From assembly GCA_007125455.1 (NCBI GenBank), contig SLDE01000054.1, positions 1 to 7,830 on the forward strand: a DNA stretch of 7,830 bases, written 5' to 3'. Of this stretch, positions 1 to 6,933 are shown piece by piece; position 1 is the stretch's first letter, and each line of letters starts with the position of its first letter. The position numbers and the translations under genes are program-made. The stretch is from Ectothiorhodospiraceae bacterium. GTDB lineage: Bacteria; Pseudomonadota; Gammaproteobacteria; Thiohalomonadales; Thiohalomonadaceae. The notes beneath the pieces are model-generated. The model saw only the letters and a program-made list of their open reading frames with translations, was not told where the DNA came from and made no database searches.

Positions 1-10
1 AGGAGTGGAG
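1..10 (+). promoter_or_regulatory. Ribosome binding site of the hybrid kinase
   Basis: AGGAG (1-5) lies 7 bases before GTG at 13, and a second GGAG (7-10) lies 5 bases before ATG at 16. Both codons are in the same frame, so the protein differs by one residue. The promoter lies beyond the left edge. Confidence 0.6.
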
Positions 11-12
11 TC

Positions 13-3000
13 GTGATGGTCGAAGATACCCGGCCCCGCACCGAACAGGGTGCCGCCAGCGAGCCGCCGCTCGATGCACAGGGACAACTTTATTACGCCC
101 TGTTCAATGAAAGTGCCGATGGCATGCTGCTACTCACCGATGGGCGCTTCATCGAGTGCAACCGCGCTGCCGTTCAACTCCTTGGCTACGACAGCAATGA
201 CGCCTTGCTCAAGATGACGCCGGAGGCGATCTCCCCCCCCTTTCAGCCCGATGGCCGCTGTTCGCGCGAGAAGGCCGAGAAAATGATCGAGCAGACACTG
301 CACAAAGGCTCGCATCGTTTTGAATGGCTGCACCGCCGCTGTAACGGGGGGGATATCTGGATCGAGGTATTGTTGACGCGCATCCCCGTTGATGGGGAGG
401 ATATGATCCACTGTGTGTGGCGCGATATCGATGCCCGCAAGCAAGCCGAGCAACAACTGCTCAAACAATCCGAATTCCAACACATGGTCGCCAATATCTC
501 GGCAGAGTTTGTCAACACGCCGCTCGATAGCGTAGATTTGGCCATAACCCATGCCCTGCGGCGTATGGGGGAGTTCTTTCAAGCCGACCGCGCCTATGTA
601 TTTCAGTTCTCGAAAGACGGCAAGACCCTGGGCAATAGCCATGAGTGGTGTGCTCCCGGTGTGGCGGCACAGATCGATCGAATCACCGACCTGCCAATCG
701 CCGAATTGCCCTGGGTTAGCGAGCAGATTCTGGCCCATCGGACGATACACGTCCCCGATGTCGCCTCGCTGCCCGCAGCAGCCGCGAAAGAGAAGGCGGA
801 GTTTTTGGCACAGGCGATACAGTCACTATTGGTGTTACCGCTGTCCAGCGAAGGAAAGATCTACGGTTTCTTTGGCCTGGATCTGGTTAAGGTAAGGGGT
901 AGCTGGAGTGACGAGCAGATCGGTCTGTTGCAAGTGGTCGGTGAGATCATCGCCAGCTCCTTTGTTAAACGCCAGGTGGATTTGGCACTGCGCCATCAAT
1001 ACACCCTGCAAGGGATCGTGGCCGATATCTCATCGGGCTTCGTTAATCTAACGGATGCGGGTCTCGATCAGGTCATCAATACCACCCTGCGCAAGGCCGG
1101 TGAGCTGTTCAATGCCGATCGCAGCTACGTGTTTCGCTTCAATGCCGATGGCGACACCATGAGCAATAGCCATGAGTGGTGTGCTGCGGGGGTGGCCGCA
1201 CAAATGCAGTCGATACAAAACCTGCCCCGGGACGCCCACCCCTGGGTGCTGGAGCAGATCGTACAGGGCAAGGTGGTGCATGTGCCGGATGTGGCCGAAT
1301 TACCGGACGCCGCTGCCGTGGAGCGGGAAGAATTCGAGCGCCAGCATATCCGTTCATTATTATTATTGCCACTGACCATCGACCAGCAACAGATCGGTTT
1401 TTTTGGCTTCGATGTGATCCGCGAACGCCAGGTATGGACCCCAGAACAGATCGCCATCCTTAAGCTGATCGCCGAGATCATCGCTGGTGCCTTTGTGCGT
1501 AAACAGTACGAGCAGGATCTGCTGCAGGCCAAGGAAACCGCCGAGAATGCCACCAAGGCAAAAGGCGAATTTCTCGCCAACATGAGCCATGAGATCCGCA
1601 CCCCGATGAATGCCATTCTGGGCATGACCCGACTGATGCTGGATACCGATCTCCCCCCCAAACCACACCACTATGCCCAGCGGGTTCTGCAGTCCGCCGA
1701 GTCCCTGCTACATATCATCAATGACATCCTCGACTTCTCCAAGATCGAGGCCGGCAAGATGGTCCTGGAATCGATCCCCTTTCGCCCCAGCGATGTGCTG
1801 GAGGAGGTCGCCACACTGCTCTCGCTTCGTGCAGAAGAAAAGGAGCTAAAACTGCTCTTTCACAGCGATCCGGAGCTACCTGCCGTGTTCGAGGGCGATC
1901 CGACACGTTTGGGGCAGGTGTTGCTCAACCTGGTTGGCAATGCCGTCAAGTTCACCGAGCGCGGGGAGGTTGAGGTCTCAGTCAGGGGGGGGCGTCGGGC
2001 AGGTGGACGGTTCGAAGTCATCTTCTCGGTACGAGACACCGGCATTGGCATGAATGAGACCCAACTCAGTGGCCTGTTTCGCCCCTTCAGCCAGGCCGAC
2101 ACCTCCACCACACGACGCTTTGGCGGGACCGGTCTGGGGCTGGCGATCAGCCGTACCCTGGTTGAACTGATGGGGGGGAGCATGAGCGCACATAGCAACC
2201 CCGGCACAGGCAGCGTGTTCTCCTTTGCCCTGTGGTTGCCCGTTGGCGACGAACAGGCCCTACTCGCCAGCGAGCAAGCTCCCCTGGCCTCGGGACCTTC
2301 CGCCACGGGGTTATCGCCCCTTGCCGGGCGCAAGGTCCTGCTGGTGGAGGACAATGAGATCAATCAGGAGCTGGCCGGTGAACTATTGCGTCAGGTAGGG
2401 ATCTCCCCACGGATTGCCAACCATGGTGGTGAGGCCCTGGAGATCCTCCAGGCTGCAAACGCAGACTACGAATTGGTACTGATGGATATCCAGATGCCGG
2501 TACTCGACGGCTACCAGACCACCCGGCGCCTGCGGGAAAACCCGGCATTTGCCAACTTGCCGATCATCGCTTTAACGGCACATGCCATGTCGGGGGAGAA
2601 AGCGCGTTGCGAACAGGCAGGAATGAATGACTACCTGTGCAAGCCGGTCGATCCCCAGGCACTTTACGGGCTCCTGATGCGCTACCTGGCCGAACACCAA
2701 CAGCCACCGGACAAGCGAGCCGATGACACAAAACCACGCGCTAGCGACCAGAGGGGCCCCAGCCAGATGCCTGGCATGGATCGGGCTGCGCTGCTGGCGC
2801 GCCTGAACGGCGACGAAGCCCTGCTGCGGCGCCTGCTGGCACAATTTATCACCGACTATCCACCCAACTATGTGGGCGAGGTGGCCGATACCATCGCTGA
2901 CGACGACTTTGACCAGGCCAGGCACATGATCCACACCCTCAAGGGTGTGGCTGCAAACCTGGAGATGCCCGGCGTGGTGCGCCTGAGCGAGAAAGTCGAG

Positions 3001-3126
3001 CAGATGCTACACACTGAACAGTCGCCCCAGGACGCAGGAGAACTGGTCAAGACACTGGCGCAATTACGTCGCGCCCTCATGGAGGCCCAGCAAGGGGCTG
3101 ACATGATCGTTAAGAGGGATAGCTGA
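13..3126 (+). CDS. Hybrid sensor histidine kinase (PAS-GAF-GAF-HisKA-HATPase-REC-HPt)
   Basis: The 1037-residue product is a complete multistep phosphorelay kinase. A PAS-like sensor spans about residues 23-140, followed by two homologous GAF domains (about 155-320 and 332-497), each with an NSHEWC motif. A short coiled-coil-like linker leads to HisKA with SHEIRTP (phosphorylatable His526). The ATPase domain has the N box around Asn643, DTGIGM (675-680), an F box (FRPFSQAD, 689-696) and GGTGLGLA (704-711). The receiver domain has acidic Asp780, phosphoacceptor Asp825, Thr855 and Lys877. The C-terminal HPt domain has HTLKG with His974. No signal peptide or membrane segment is visible, so it is probably cytosolic and senses through PAS/GAF. 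The start is GTG at 13 or the adjacent ATG at 16, and AGGAG at 1-5 fits either. No partner response regulator lies in the window, so the final target is unknown. The domain call is firm; the signal is not identifiable. Confidence 0.93.
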   Translation: MMVEDTRPRTEQGAASEPPLDAQGQLYYALFNESADGMLLLTDGRFIECNRAAVQLLGYDSNDALLKMTPEAISPPFQPDGRCSREKAEKMIEQTLHKGSHRFEWLHRRCNGGDIWIEVLLTRIPVDGEDMIHCVWRDIDARKQAEQQLLKQSEFQHMVANISAEFVNTPLDSVDLAITHALRRMGEFFQADRAYVFQFSKDGKTLGNSHEWCAPGVAAQIDRITDLPIAELPWVSEQILAHRTIHVPDVASLPAAAAKEKAEFLAQAIQSLLVLPLSSEGKIYGFFGLDLVKVRGSWSDEQIGLLQVVGEIIASSFVKRQVDLALRHQYTLQGIVADISSGFVNLTDAGLDQVINTTLRKAGELFNADRSYVFRFNADGDTMSNSHEWCAAGVAAQMQSIQNLPRDAHPWVLEQIVQGKVVHVPDVAELPDAAAVEREEFERQHIRSLLLLPLTIDQQQIGFFGFDVIRERQVWTPEQIAILKLIAEIIAGAFVRKQYEQDLLQAKETAENATKAKGEFLANMSHEIRTPMNAILGMTRLMLDTDLPPKPHHYAQRVLQSAESLLHIINDILDFSKIEAGKMVLESIPFRPSDVLEEVATLLSLRAEEKELKLLFHSDPELPAVFEGDPTRLGQVLLNLVGNAVKFTERGEVEVSVRGGRRAGGRFEVIFSVRDTGIGMNETQLSGLFRPFSQADTSTTRRFGGTGLGLAISRTLVELMGGSMSAHSNPGTGSVFSFALWLPVGDEQALLASEQAPLASGPSATGLSPLAGRKVLLVEDNEINQELAGELLRQVGISPRIANHGGEALEILQAANADYELVLMDIQMPVLDGYQTTRRLRENPAFANLPIIALTAHAMSGEKARCEQAGMNDYLCKPVDPQALYGLLMRYLAEHQQPPDKRADDTKPRASDQRGPSQMPGMDRAALLARLNGDEALLRRLLAQFITDYPPNYVGEVADTIADDDFDQARHMIHTLKGVAANLEMPGVVRLSEKVEQMLHTEQSPQDAGELVKTLAQLRRALMEAQQGADMIVKRDS
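460..1503 (+). repeat. Tandem intragenic duplication of a GAF-domain unit in the kinase gene
   Basis: Two adjacent units of about 171 residues (about 460-972 and 991-1503) align without gaps over their conserved parts at an offset of 177 codons (531 bases). About half of the residues are identical by eye. The best-conserved DNA is a 23-base perfect direct repeat at 632-654 and 1163-1185 coding for the NSHEWC region. Other shared stretches are the HVPDVA segment, the SLL-LPL strand and GFFG-D. This is an ancestral domain duplication, not a recent DNA repeat, because synonymous and non-synonymous divergence is extensive elsewhere. Confidence 0.85.
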
Positions 3127-3130
3127 AAGC

Positions 3131-3170
3131 AAAAAAAAGCGCGGGCAGCATAAGCTGGCCCGCGCTGTTT
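3131..3170. terminator. Rho-independent terminator between convergent genes
   Basis: A perfect 9-bp stem (3138-3146 with 3158-3166, GCGCGGGC type) encloses an 11-base loop that can form 3 further pairs with one bulged base. On the minus strand the stem is followed directly by a run of T (complement of A at 3131-3138), a strong terminator for the FlgO-domain gene ending at 3186. On the plus strand it is followed by GTTTCATCTT, a poorer T tract, so it may also terminate the kinase transcript less efficiently. Confidence 0.85.
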
Positions 3171-3185
3171 CATCTTGCCAATGGT

Positions 3186-3740
3186 TCAGAGATTCGGACG
3201 AATCATACTGCGGGTGTTGGTGCCGATCGGCAGGCTATAGTTGTGCGCTGCGATCACCACGTTGTCATTAAGGCGGACAATACGCGCATTGACGTAAAGC
3301 TTGTTCTGGCCCAGGGCATAGCTGCCGACCACCACCGCCTGTGCATCATTGCCATCGCGTAGTGCCGTGTAGTCACGCGAGAGCAACAGCTCACCGGTCT
3401 CCGGACGCACCGAAAGCTGCTCGCGCAGCTTGATCTCGATAACGCCAAAGCCGTGTTGGCTGATGCGCGAGCTGATCTGCTCGGAGACCATGCGACCAAG
3501 GGTGTTCGAGCGTTCAACATTGTCGATGTCAACAAAGCTCGCTACCAGCAGGGTTTTGCTCGCGTCAAGATCGGTGATCAGGTTCTCCATCAATCTATCG
3601 GCAGCCTCGTAGCTGCTGTCGATAAGGTCTACGTCAAGGATCGGCTTGGCTTGCCAGTCGCGTGCAACCGGATGGGCGCAGGCGCTGATGACAAACACCG
3701 CACCCAGCAGCAATGTGGTAGATACCAAACGCTTAATCAT
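3186..3740 (-). CDS. FlgO-domain outer-membrane lipoprotein
   Basis: The 184-residue product starts with a lipoprotein signal: Lys3/Arg4, a hydrophobic stretch, then the lipobox ISAC with Cys21. Residue +2 is Ala, which predicts outer-membrane sorting. The rest (about 42-172) matches the FlgO family pattern: a helix with YEAADRLMENL, a strand LLVASFVDIDN, the SNTLGRMVSEQISSRISQHGFGV segment, and a second strand pair with AVVVGSYAL and LYVNARIVRL. In Vibrio, FlgO is an outer-membrane protein needed for normal flagellar function. Here the neighbours are pilus genes, so a pilus role is as likely as a flagellar one, and I give no gene symbol. ATGATTAA joins its start to the previous gene's stop (8-base overlap), with only a weak GGGGGTGA ahead, which suggests translational coupling. 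A terminator follows about 20 bases after the stop. Confidence 0.82.
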   Translation of the reverse strand: MIKRLVSTTLLLGAVFVISACAHPVARDWQAKPILDVDLIDSSYEAADRLMENLITDLDASKTLLVASFVDIDNVERSNTLGRMVSEQISSRISQHGFGVIEIKLREQLSVRPETGELLLSRDYTALRDGNDAQAVVVGSYALGQNKLYVNARIVRLNDNVVIAAHNYSLPIGTNTRSMIRPNL

Positions 3741-4413
3741 TGGTCACCCCCACATGCTTAACGAAGGTCTCCGGTACGACGGCCGGTGCCGTGTAGTGAT
3801 AATGGGCGATATCGGCATCGTTAATGTAGTAGATCCCCGACTGACGAACCATGTAACGATCCCCATCGACAATCGAGGTATTGATAATGACTTCGGTATC
3901 GGGAAGCTTGACGTGATGGCCACTCGCCACATCGGCGGTAATACCCGCGGCGAGCAGTGCCGTAGCAGCACCAGGCACGCTCTGGTGTATGGCCAGATCA
4001 CGGGCCACAAAAATCCCTCCGGCCAACGCCGTGTACAGACCCGGCTTGCTGCGAATGTAGCCACGGTCGCTGTGGGTGATGGCCTGAACGTCATACTCCA
4101 GGGTGACCGCGTTACCGACCGGGGCACGCGTTACTGTGAAACCGTTTGCGACGAGTTCGGTCTGTAGCAGGTTGCGAAAACCATGGTTGAATTCCGTCGT
4201 GGTCTCCGCCTCGGCGACGTAGACGGCACGATTAAGGGTGCCAACACTTTCGCTGACCTGGCCTACCACATCGGAGGCAAGGACGTTCCAGTGATGGGCC
4301 GCCTGCATCTTTTGCTGATAGCTGATCGGATAGGTAGTCGCAATCGGCACTTGCGAAGCACATGCACCAAGCGCCAGCGGGGCCAGCAGAATCATCAGGG
4401 GTTTATATTTCAT
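3733..4413 (-). CDS. Unrecognised lipoprotein, coupled to the FlgO-domain gene
   Basis: I do not recognise the family. From ATG at 4413 the product is 226 residues with a typical lipoprotein signal: Lys2/Lys4, a Leu/Ala-rich core and the lipobox LGAC with Cys18, followed by Ala19 and Ser20, which favours the outer membrane. An upstream in-frame TTG (4473) would add 20 polar residues and bury the signal peptide, so it is rejected. ATG at 4413 has CGGAG nine bases ahead. The mature protein has an N-terminal mixed region, a Gly/Ala-rich hydrophobic stretch at about 125-163 that is not clearly membrane-spanning, then a beta-rich segment with DTEVIINTSIVDGDRYMVRQ and a Tyr-rich SGIYYINDADIAHYHY. 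Its position between mshN and the FlgO-domain gene and its overlap with the latter suggest that both act together at the outer membrane; this is inference. Confidence 0.8.
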   Translation of the reverse strand: MKYKPLMILLAPLALGACASQVPIATTYPISYQQKMQAAHHWNVLASDVVGQVSESVGTLNRAVYVAEAETTTEFNHGFRNLLQTELVANGFTVTRAPVGNAVTLEYDVQAITHSDRGYIRSKPGLYTALAGGIFVARDLAIHQSVPGAATALLAAGITADVASGHHVKLPDTEVIINTSIVDGDRYMVRQSGIYYINDADIAHYHYTAPAVVPETFVKHVGVTND

Positions 4414-4437
4414 GGCAGATTGCTCCGTTTCTTCAGG

Positions 4438-4466
4438 TTTAGGTGCCAGGGGCGACCGAATGTCAA
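4438..4466 (-). promoter_or_regulatory. Possible sigma-70-type promoter before the lipoprotein gene
   Basis: In the 72-base gap between mshN and the lipoprotein gene, the minus strand has a perfect TTGACA (4466-4461), a 17-base spacer and CCTAAA (4443-4438), which matches only three bases of the -10 consensus. It could give the two lipoproteins their own transcription, but the -10 is weak. Confidence 0.25.
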
Positions 4467-4485
4467 TGGCCAATCCCCTCAGCAG

Positions 4486-6075
4486 TTACAGGTTGGCGAG
4501 TCGTCTCGTTACCCAATTTCGCTGGGAAGCGAAAGATTCCCGGCCCTCGGTGAAACGGAGAAAGTCCCGATAGGCCTTCGCCGCTTCATCGCGCAGGCCC
4601 ATGGCCTCCGCCGAGTATCCAATATTCAAATGCACATCCGGTGCCTGTGGGCTGAGATTGCGCGCCTCGCGCAACCAGCCCAGTGCCCGTGCATGATCAC
4701 CGCGCTCCTGCGCAATGATGGCCCGCTGCACCCAAAGCTGAGCTTGTGCCGGATCACGGCGCAAGGCCTCACTCAGGGCGTGGTCGGCCTCAACCAGTTC
4801 ACCATTGCCCAAATACGCCGTACCCAGCCAGAACCATGCCTCCCAGCCATCGAAACCGGCGACGAGGAGTCCTTGCAGCAGCTCGCCTCCAGCCGAGTAA
4901 TCACCCGCCTGTACCAGGTGGATGGCACGCCCCAGGGTGGCACGTTGTTCGGCATCTGGCGTGCTACGCGGTACCACTGGTGCACTAGCGCGTGCGGGCT
5001 GCGCCACTGGCTGTGCGCGTTCAAGCTGTGAAACACGACGTGGTTCAGCCTTGCTGGCAACCCCCTCGTCGCTGACTTGCGATTGCTGGTCTTGCGAGTG
5101 GACGGCAACATTCGCCGACACTGGGGTTGGCGTTTGTGCAACAGCTACGGGCTGCGCCGCTGTTGCAGCCAATAGCCTGTGTGCTGCGTGCATCCGGCTA
5201 ACGACCCGCTCAACATGGTTTCCAAGCAGGTGTGTCGAGCCCAGTTCCTTGACCAGTTGCTCACGCACCCTCTCGTATTCCGCTTCACTCGGCAGGGCGA
5301 GCAGGTAATAACCGGGACGTTCGTTAACCACACCGCGGACCATAAATATCGGATAGCGGCTGGCATACTGGTTCACATTAAGTAATGCGTAGGTGTTGCT
5401 ATAGTAGGCACCCAGAACCAGCAAGAGACGTTGGCTATCGAGCTGTTCCAGCCCACTCTCCCAGGTTTCAATCGCCCCAGGCACATCACCATCACGCAAC
5501 TGGCGCTGGCCGCCGGTGAGCCAGCCCGGCACCTCTTCACTATGGCTTGCCGTGATCCGTGGGCCAGCGTCAACACGCAGCTGCTGCACTGGCGTATCGC
5601 TGTGGCCTTGCTCGGCGATCACCATTGCCTCTGTAATCTGCGCTGCCCGTTGCCTGGCGTCACTCAGTTCATCCGTAGCACCTGCGGGCTCGCTTACAGC
5701 AAAGCGTATGTCAAGCTTGTCCTCGGCCTCATCACCAGCATTTGCCGTTTGCTGATCGGCAAGTGGTGTTGTCTCGGCAGATATCGGCTCGATAGCAAGC
5801 TTGCCCGACTGTGTAACGACCACCGCCGTGTCTGCCGACGCTGGCTGGCTGGGTGCTGGCTGAGCGATGCCCTGCGTCGTCACAGCCCCGACCTCGATCG
5901 TCTGCAACCACCACAACAGTGCAGCGCCGCCACCAAAGAACAACACCACCAGCACGGTGACCACAAGCAGCCAGCCCGAGCCACGTCGGGACGACCGTGG
6001 CACATTGGCCCTTGCCATCGGCCCTAGGCGCTCTTTGCGATCGAGCTGATCCAGCGCCTGTTCAATAATGCTCAT
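4486..6075 (-). CDS. mshN: MSHA biogenesis protein MshN, TPR protein with SPOR-like segment
   Basis: The 529-residue product has a short cytoplasmic N-terminus with MSIIEQALDQLDRKER, as in MshN proteins. A single membrane helix follows at about 35-57, placing the rest in the periplasm. A Pro/Ala/Thr/Gln-rich linker (about 62-180) leads to a TPR-like helix pair (183-213), then an alpha/beta segment (about 213-292) that resembles a SPOR domain. A second low-complexity linker (300-375) precedes C-terminal tetratricopeptide repeats (about 378-510). In Vibrio, mshN is part of the MSHA type IV pilus locus. The protein is thought to act with MshM and the secretin, but its exact task is not settled. 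Its ATG overlaps the mshM stop as ATGA, and AAGGGG lies 5 bases ahead. It is longer than I expect for Vibrio MshN, mainly because of the middle segment and linkers. The TM and TPR calls are firm; the gene name rests on context and the N-terminus. Confidence 0.82.
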   Translation of the reverse strand: MSIIEQALDQLDRKERLGPMARANVPRSSRRGSGWLLVVTVLVVLFFGGGAALLWWLQTIEVGAVTTQGIAQPAPSQPASADTAVVVTQSGKLAIEPISAETTPLADQQTANAGDEAEDKLDIRFAVSEPAGATDELSDARQRAAQITEAMVIAEQGHSDTPVQQLRVDAGPRITASHSEEVPGWLTGGQRQLRDGDVPGAIETWESGLEQLDSQRLLLVLGAYYSNTYALLNVNQYASRYPIFMVRGVVNERPGYYLLALPSEAEYERVREQLVKELGSTHLLGNHVERVVSRMHAAHRLLAATAAQPVAVAQTPTPVSANVAVHSQDQQSQVSDEGVASKAEPRRVSQLERAQPVAQPARASAPVVPRSTPDAEQRATLGRAIHLVQAGDYSAGGELLQGLLVAGFDGWEAWFWLGTAYLGNGELVEADHALSEALRRDPAQAQLWVQRAIIAQERGDHARALGWLREARNLSPQAPDVHLNIGYSAEAMGLRDEAAKAYRDFLRFTEGRESFASQRNWVTRRLANL

Positions 6076-6911
6076 CGGTACCCCTTGTGTACTTCACGCG
6101 CTGCCTGCCAGATCATCGCTGCACTGACACGCATGCGCCCTGCAGCAAAGGCGGCCAGGGTGGCGCGTTCACAGATCTGGTTTATTCGGCGCGGGTACCC
6201 CTTACTGGTACGATGGGCCCACCACAGCGCCGCATTGGTGAAATCAAACTCCCCCTCGGCGCGTACCACATCGATGCGGTGGCGTATGTAATAGGCGGTC
6301 TCGGTACGATCGAATGGCTTAAGCCGATAGCGCACACTGATACGCTGCGACAAGGGCCGCATCGAGCGCAGCTCCAGGGTACGATCCAGCTCCGGTTGGC
6401 CCACTAGCAGCAGCGAGAGCAAACGCTTCTTTTCCGTATCGAGATTCGAAAGCAGGCGCAGGCCCTCCATCAGCTCCGGGCTGAGCCGGTGCGCCTCATC
6501 AACCACCACCGCACCGTACTCGCCATCCTCAGCCATCTTCAGCAGGGCATCGTAGATCGCCTTCTGGTATTGCCCGGCAGTCAGACGTTCCATTGGCTCA
6601 CCGGTGAGGTCGTGGTGGATCGTCGCCAGCATATCCTCATAACCCTGCACGGGATTGAAGATGTAGGCGGTGCGGATCTGTCCTGGCGGATTGCGCAACA
6701 GGTGACGACATAGCAAGGTCTTACCCAAGCCAACCTCCCCTGTCAGCAAGGAAAATGCGCCACTGGCGATGCCATAACGCAGATGGCTAAGTGCCGTGGC
6801 ATGCTGGCTACCGGGGTAAAAAAACTCCGTATCCGGGGTGATCGAGAACGGTTGCGCCCGCAGTCCCAATTCCCGGTAGCAGTTCTCCAGCTTTAGTGCC
6901 TGCGCTGTCAT
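6072..6911 (-). CDS. mshM: MSHA biogenesis ATPase MshM (ExeA/GspA-like AAA+)
   Basis: From ATG at 6911 the product is 279 residues. It opens with an LGL-AQPFSITPDTEFFYPG segment typical of ExeA/GspA-type ATPases. Walker A is GEVGLGKT (58-65), Walker B is AVVVDEAH (134-141), a sensor-1-like LLLVGQPEL lies at about 167-175, and a PLSQRISVRYRL segment with Arg190 is a likely arginine-finger region. A helical lid with YPRRINQICERATL follows. ExeA in the type II system binds peptidoglycan through an added domain and helps place the secretin. This protein ends after the AAA+ domain, so any cell-wall contact must come from a partner such as MshN. A longer in-frame start at 6980 would overlap mshL by 47 bases and add residues without family similarity. 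The chosen start leaves a 22-base gap after mshL, although its ribosome binding site (AAGG, 11 bases ahead) is weak. Confidence 0.88.
   Translation of the reverse strand: MTAQALKLENCYRELGLRAQPFSITPDTEFFYPGSQHATALSHLRYGIASGAFSLLTGEVGLGKTLLCRHLLRNPPGQIRTAYIFNPVQGYEDMLATIHHDLTGEPMERLTAGQYQKAIYDALLKMAEDGEYGAVVVDEAHRLSPELMEGLRLLSNLDTEKKRLLSLLLVGQPELDRTLELRSMRPLSQRISVRYRLKPFDRTETAYYIRHRIDVVRAEGEFDFTNAALWWAHRTSKGYPRRINQICERATLAAFAAGRMRVSAAMIWQAAREVHKGYR
6081..6086 (-). promoter_or_regulatory. Ribosome binding site of mshN
   Basis: AAGGGG on the minus strand, five bases before the mshN ATG, lies inside the last codons of mshM. With the ATGA overlap it supports the 6075 start and translational coupling of mshM and mshN. 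Confidence 0.6.
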
Positions 6912-6933
6912 CTCAATGCTCGCCTTACTGCAC

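Noticed and set aside
130..750. Minus-strand open frame of 206 codons inside the kinase gene
   Set aside because: It is antisense to a strongly supported coding region with intact domains, has no recognisable domain and no ribosome binding site that I can support.
4435..4455. Sigma-54-like -24 element (TGGCAC) in the gap before the lipoprotein gene
   Set aside because: The -24 half is perfect, but at the required spacing the -12 position has CCTG instead of the GC-containing TTGC core.
4414..4473. Longer start (TTG at 4473) for the lipoprotein
   Set aside because: It would place 20 polar residues before a standard lipoprotein signal peptide. ATG at 4413 has a ribosome binding site and a signal start with Lys residues.
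4448..4479. Possible hairpin between mshN and the lipoprotein gene
   Set aside because: Only five base pairs (AGGGG/CCCCT) with a 22-base loop and no T tract, so it is not a credible terminator.
4183..5031. Plus-strand open frame of 282 codons opposite the lipoprotein gene and mshN
   Set aside because: It lies antisense to two supported genes, and its Arg/Gln/Cys-rich translation shows no domain; it mirrors the codon bias of the real strand.
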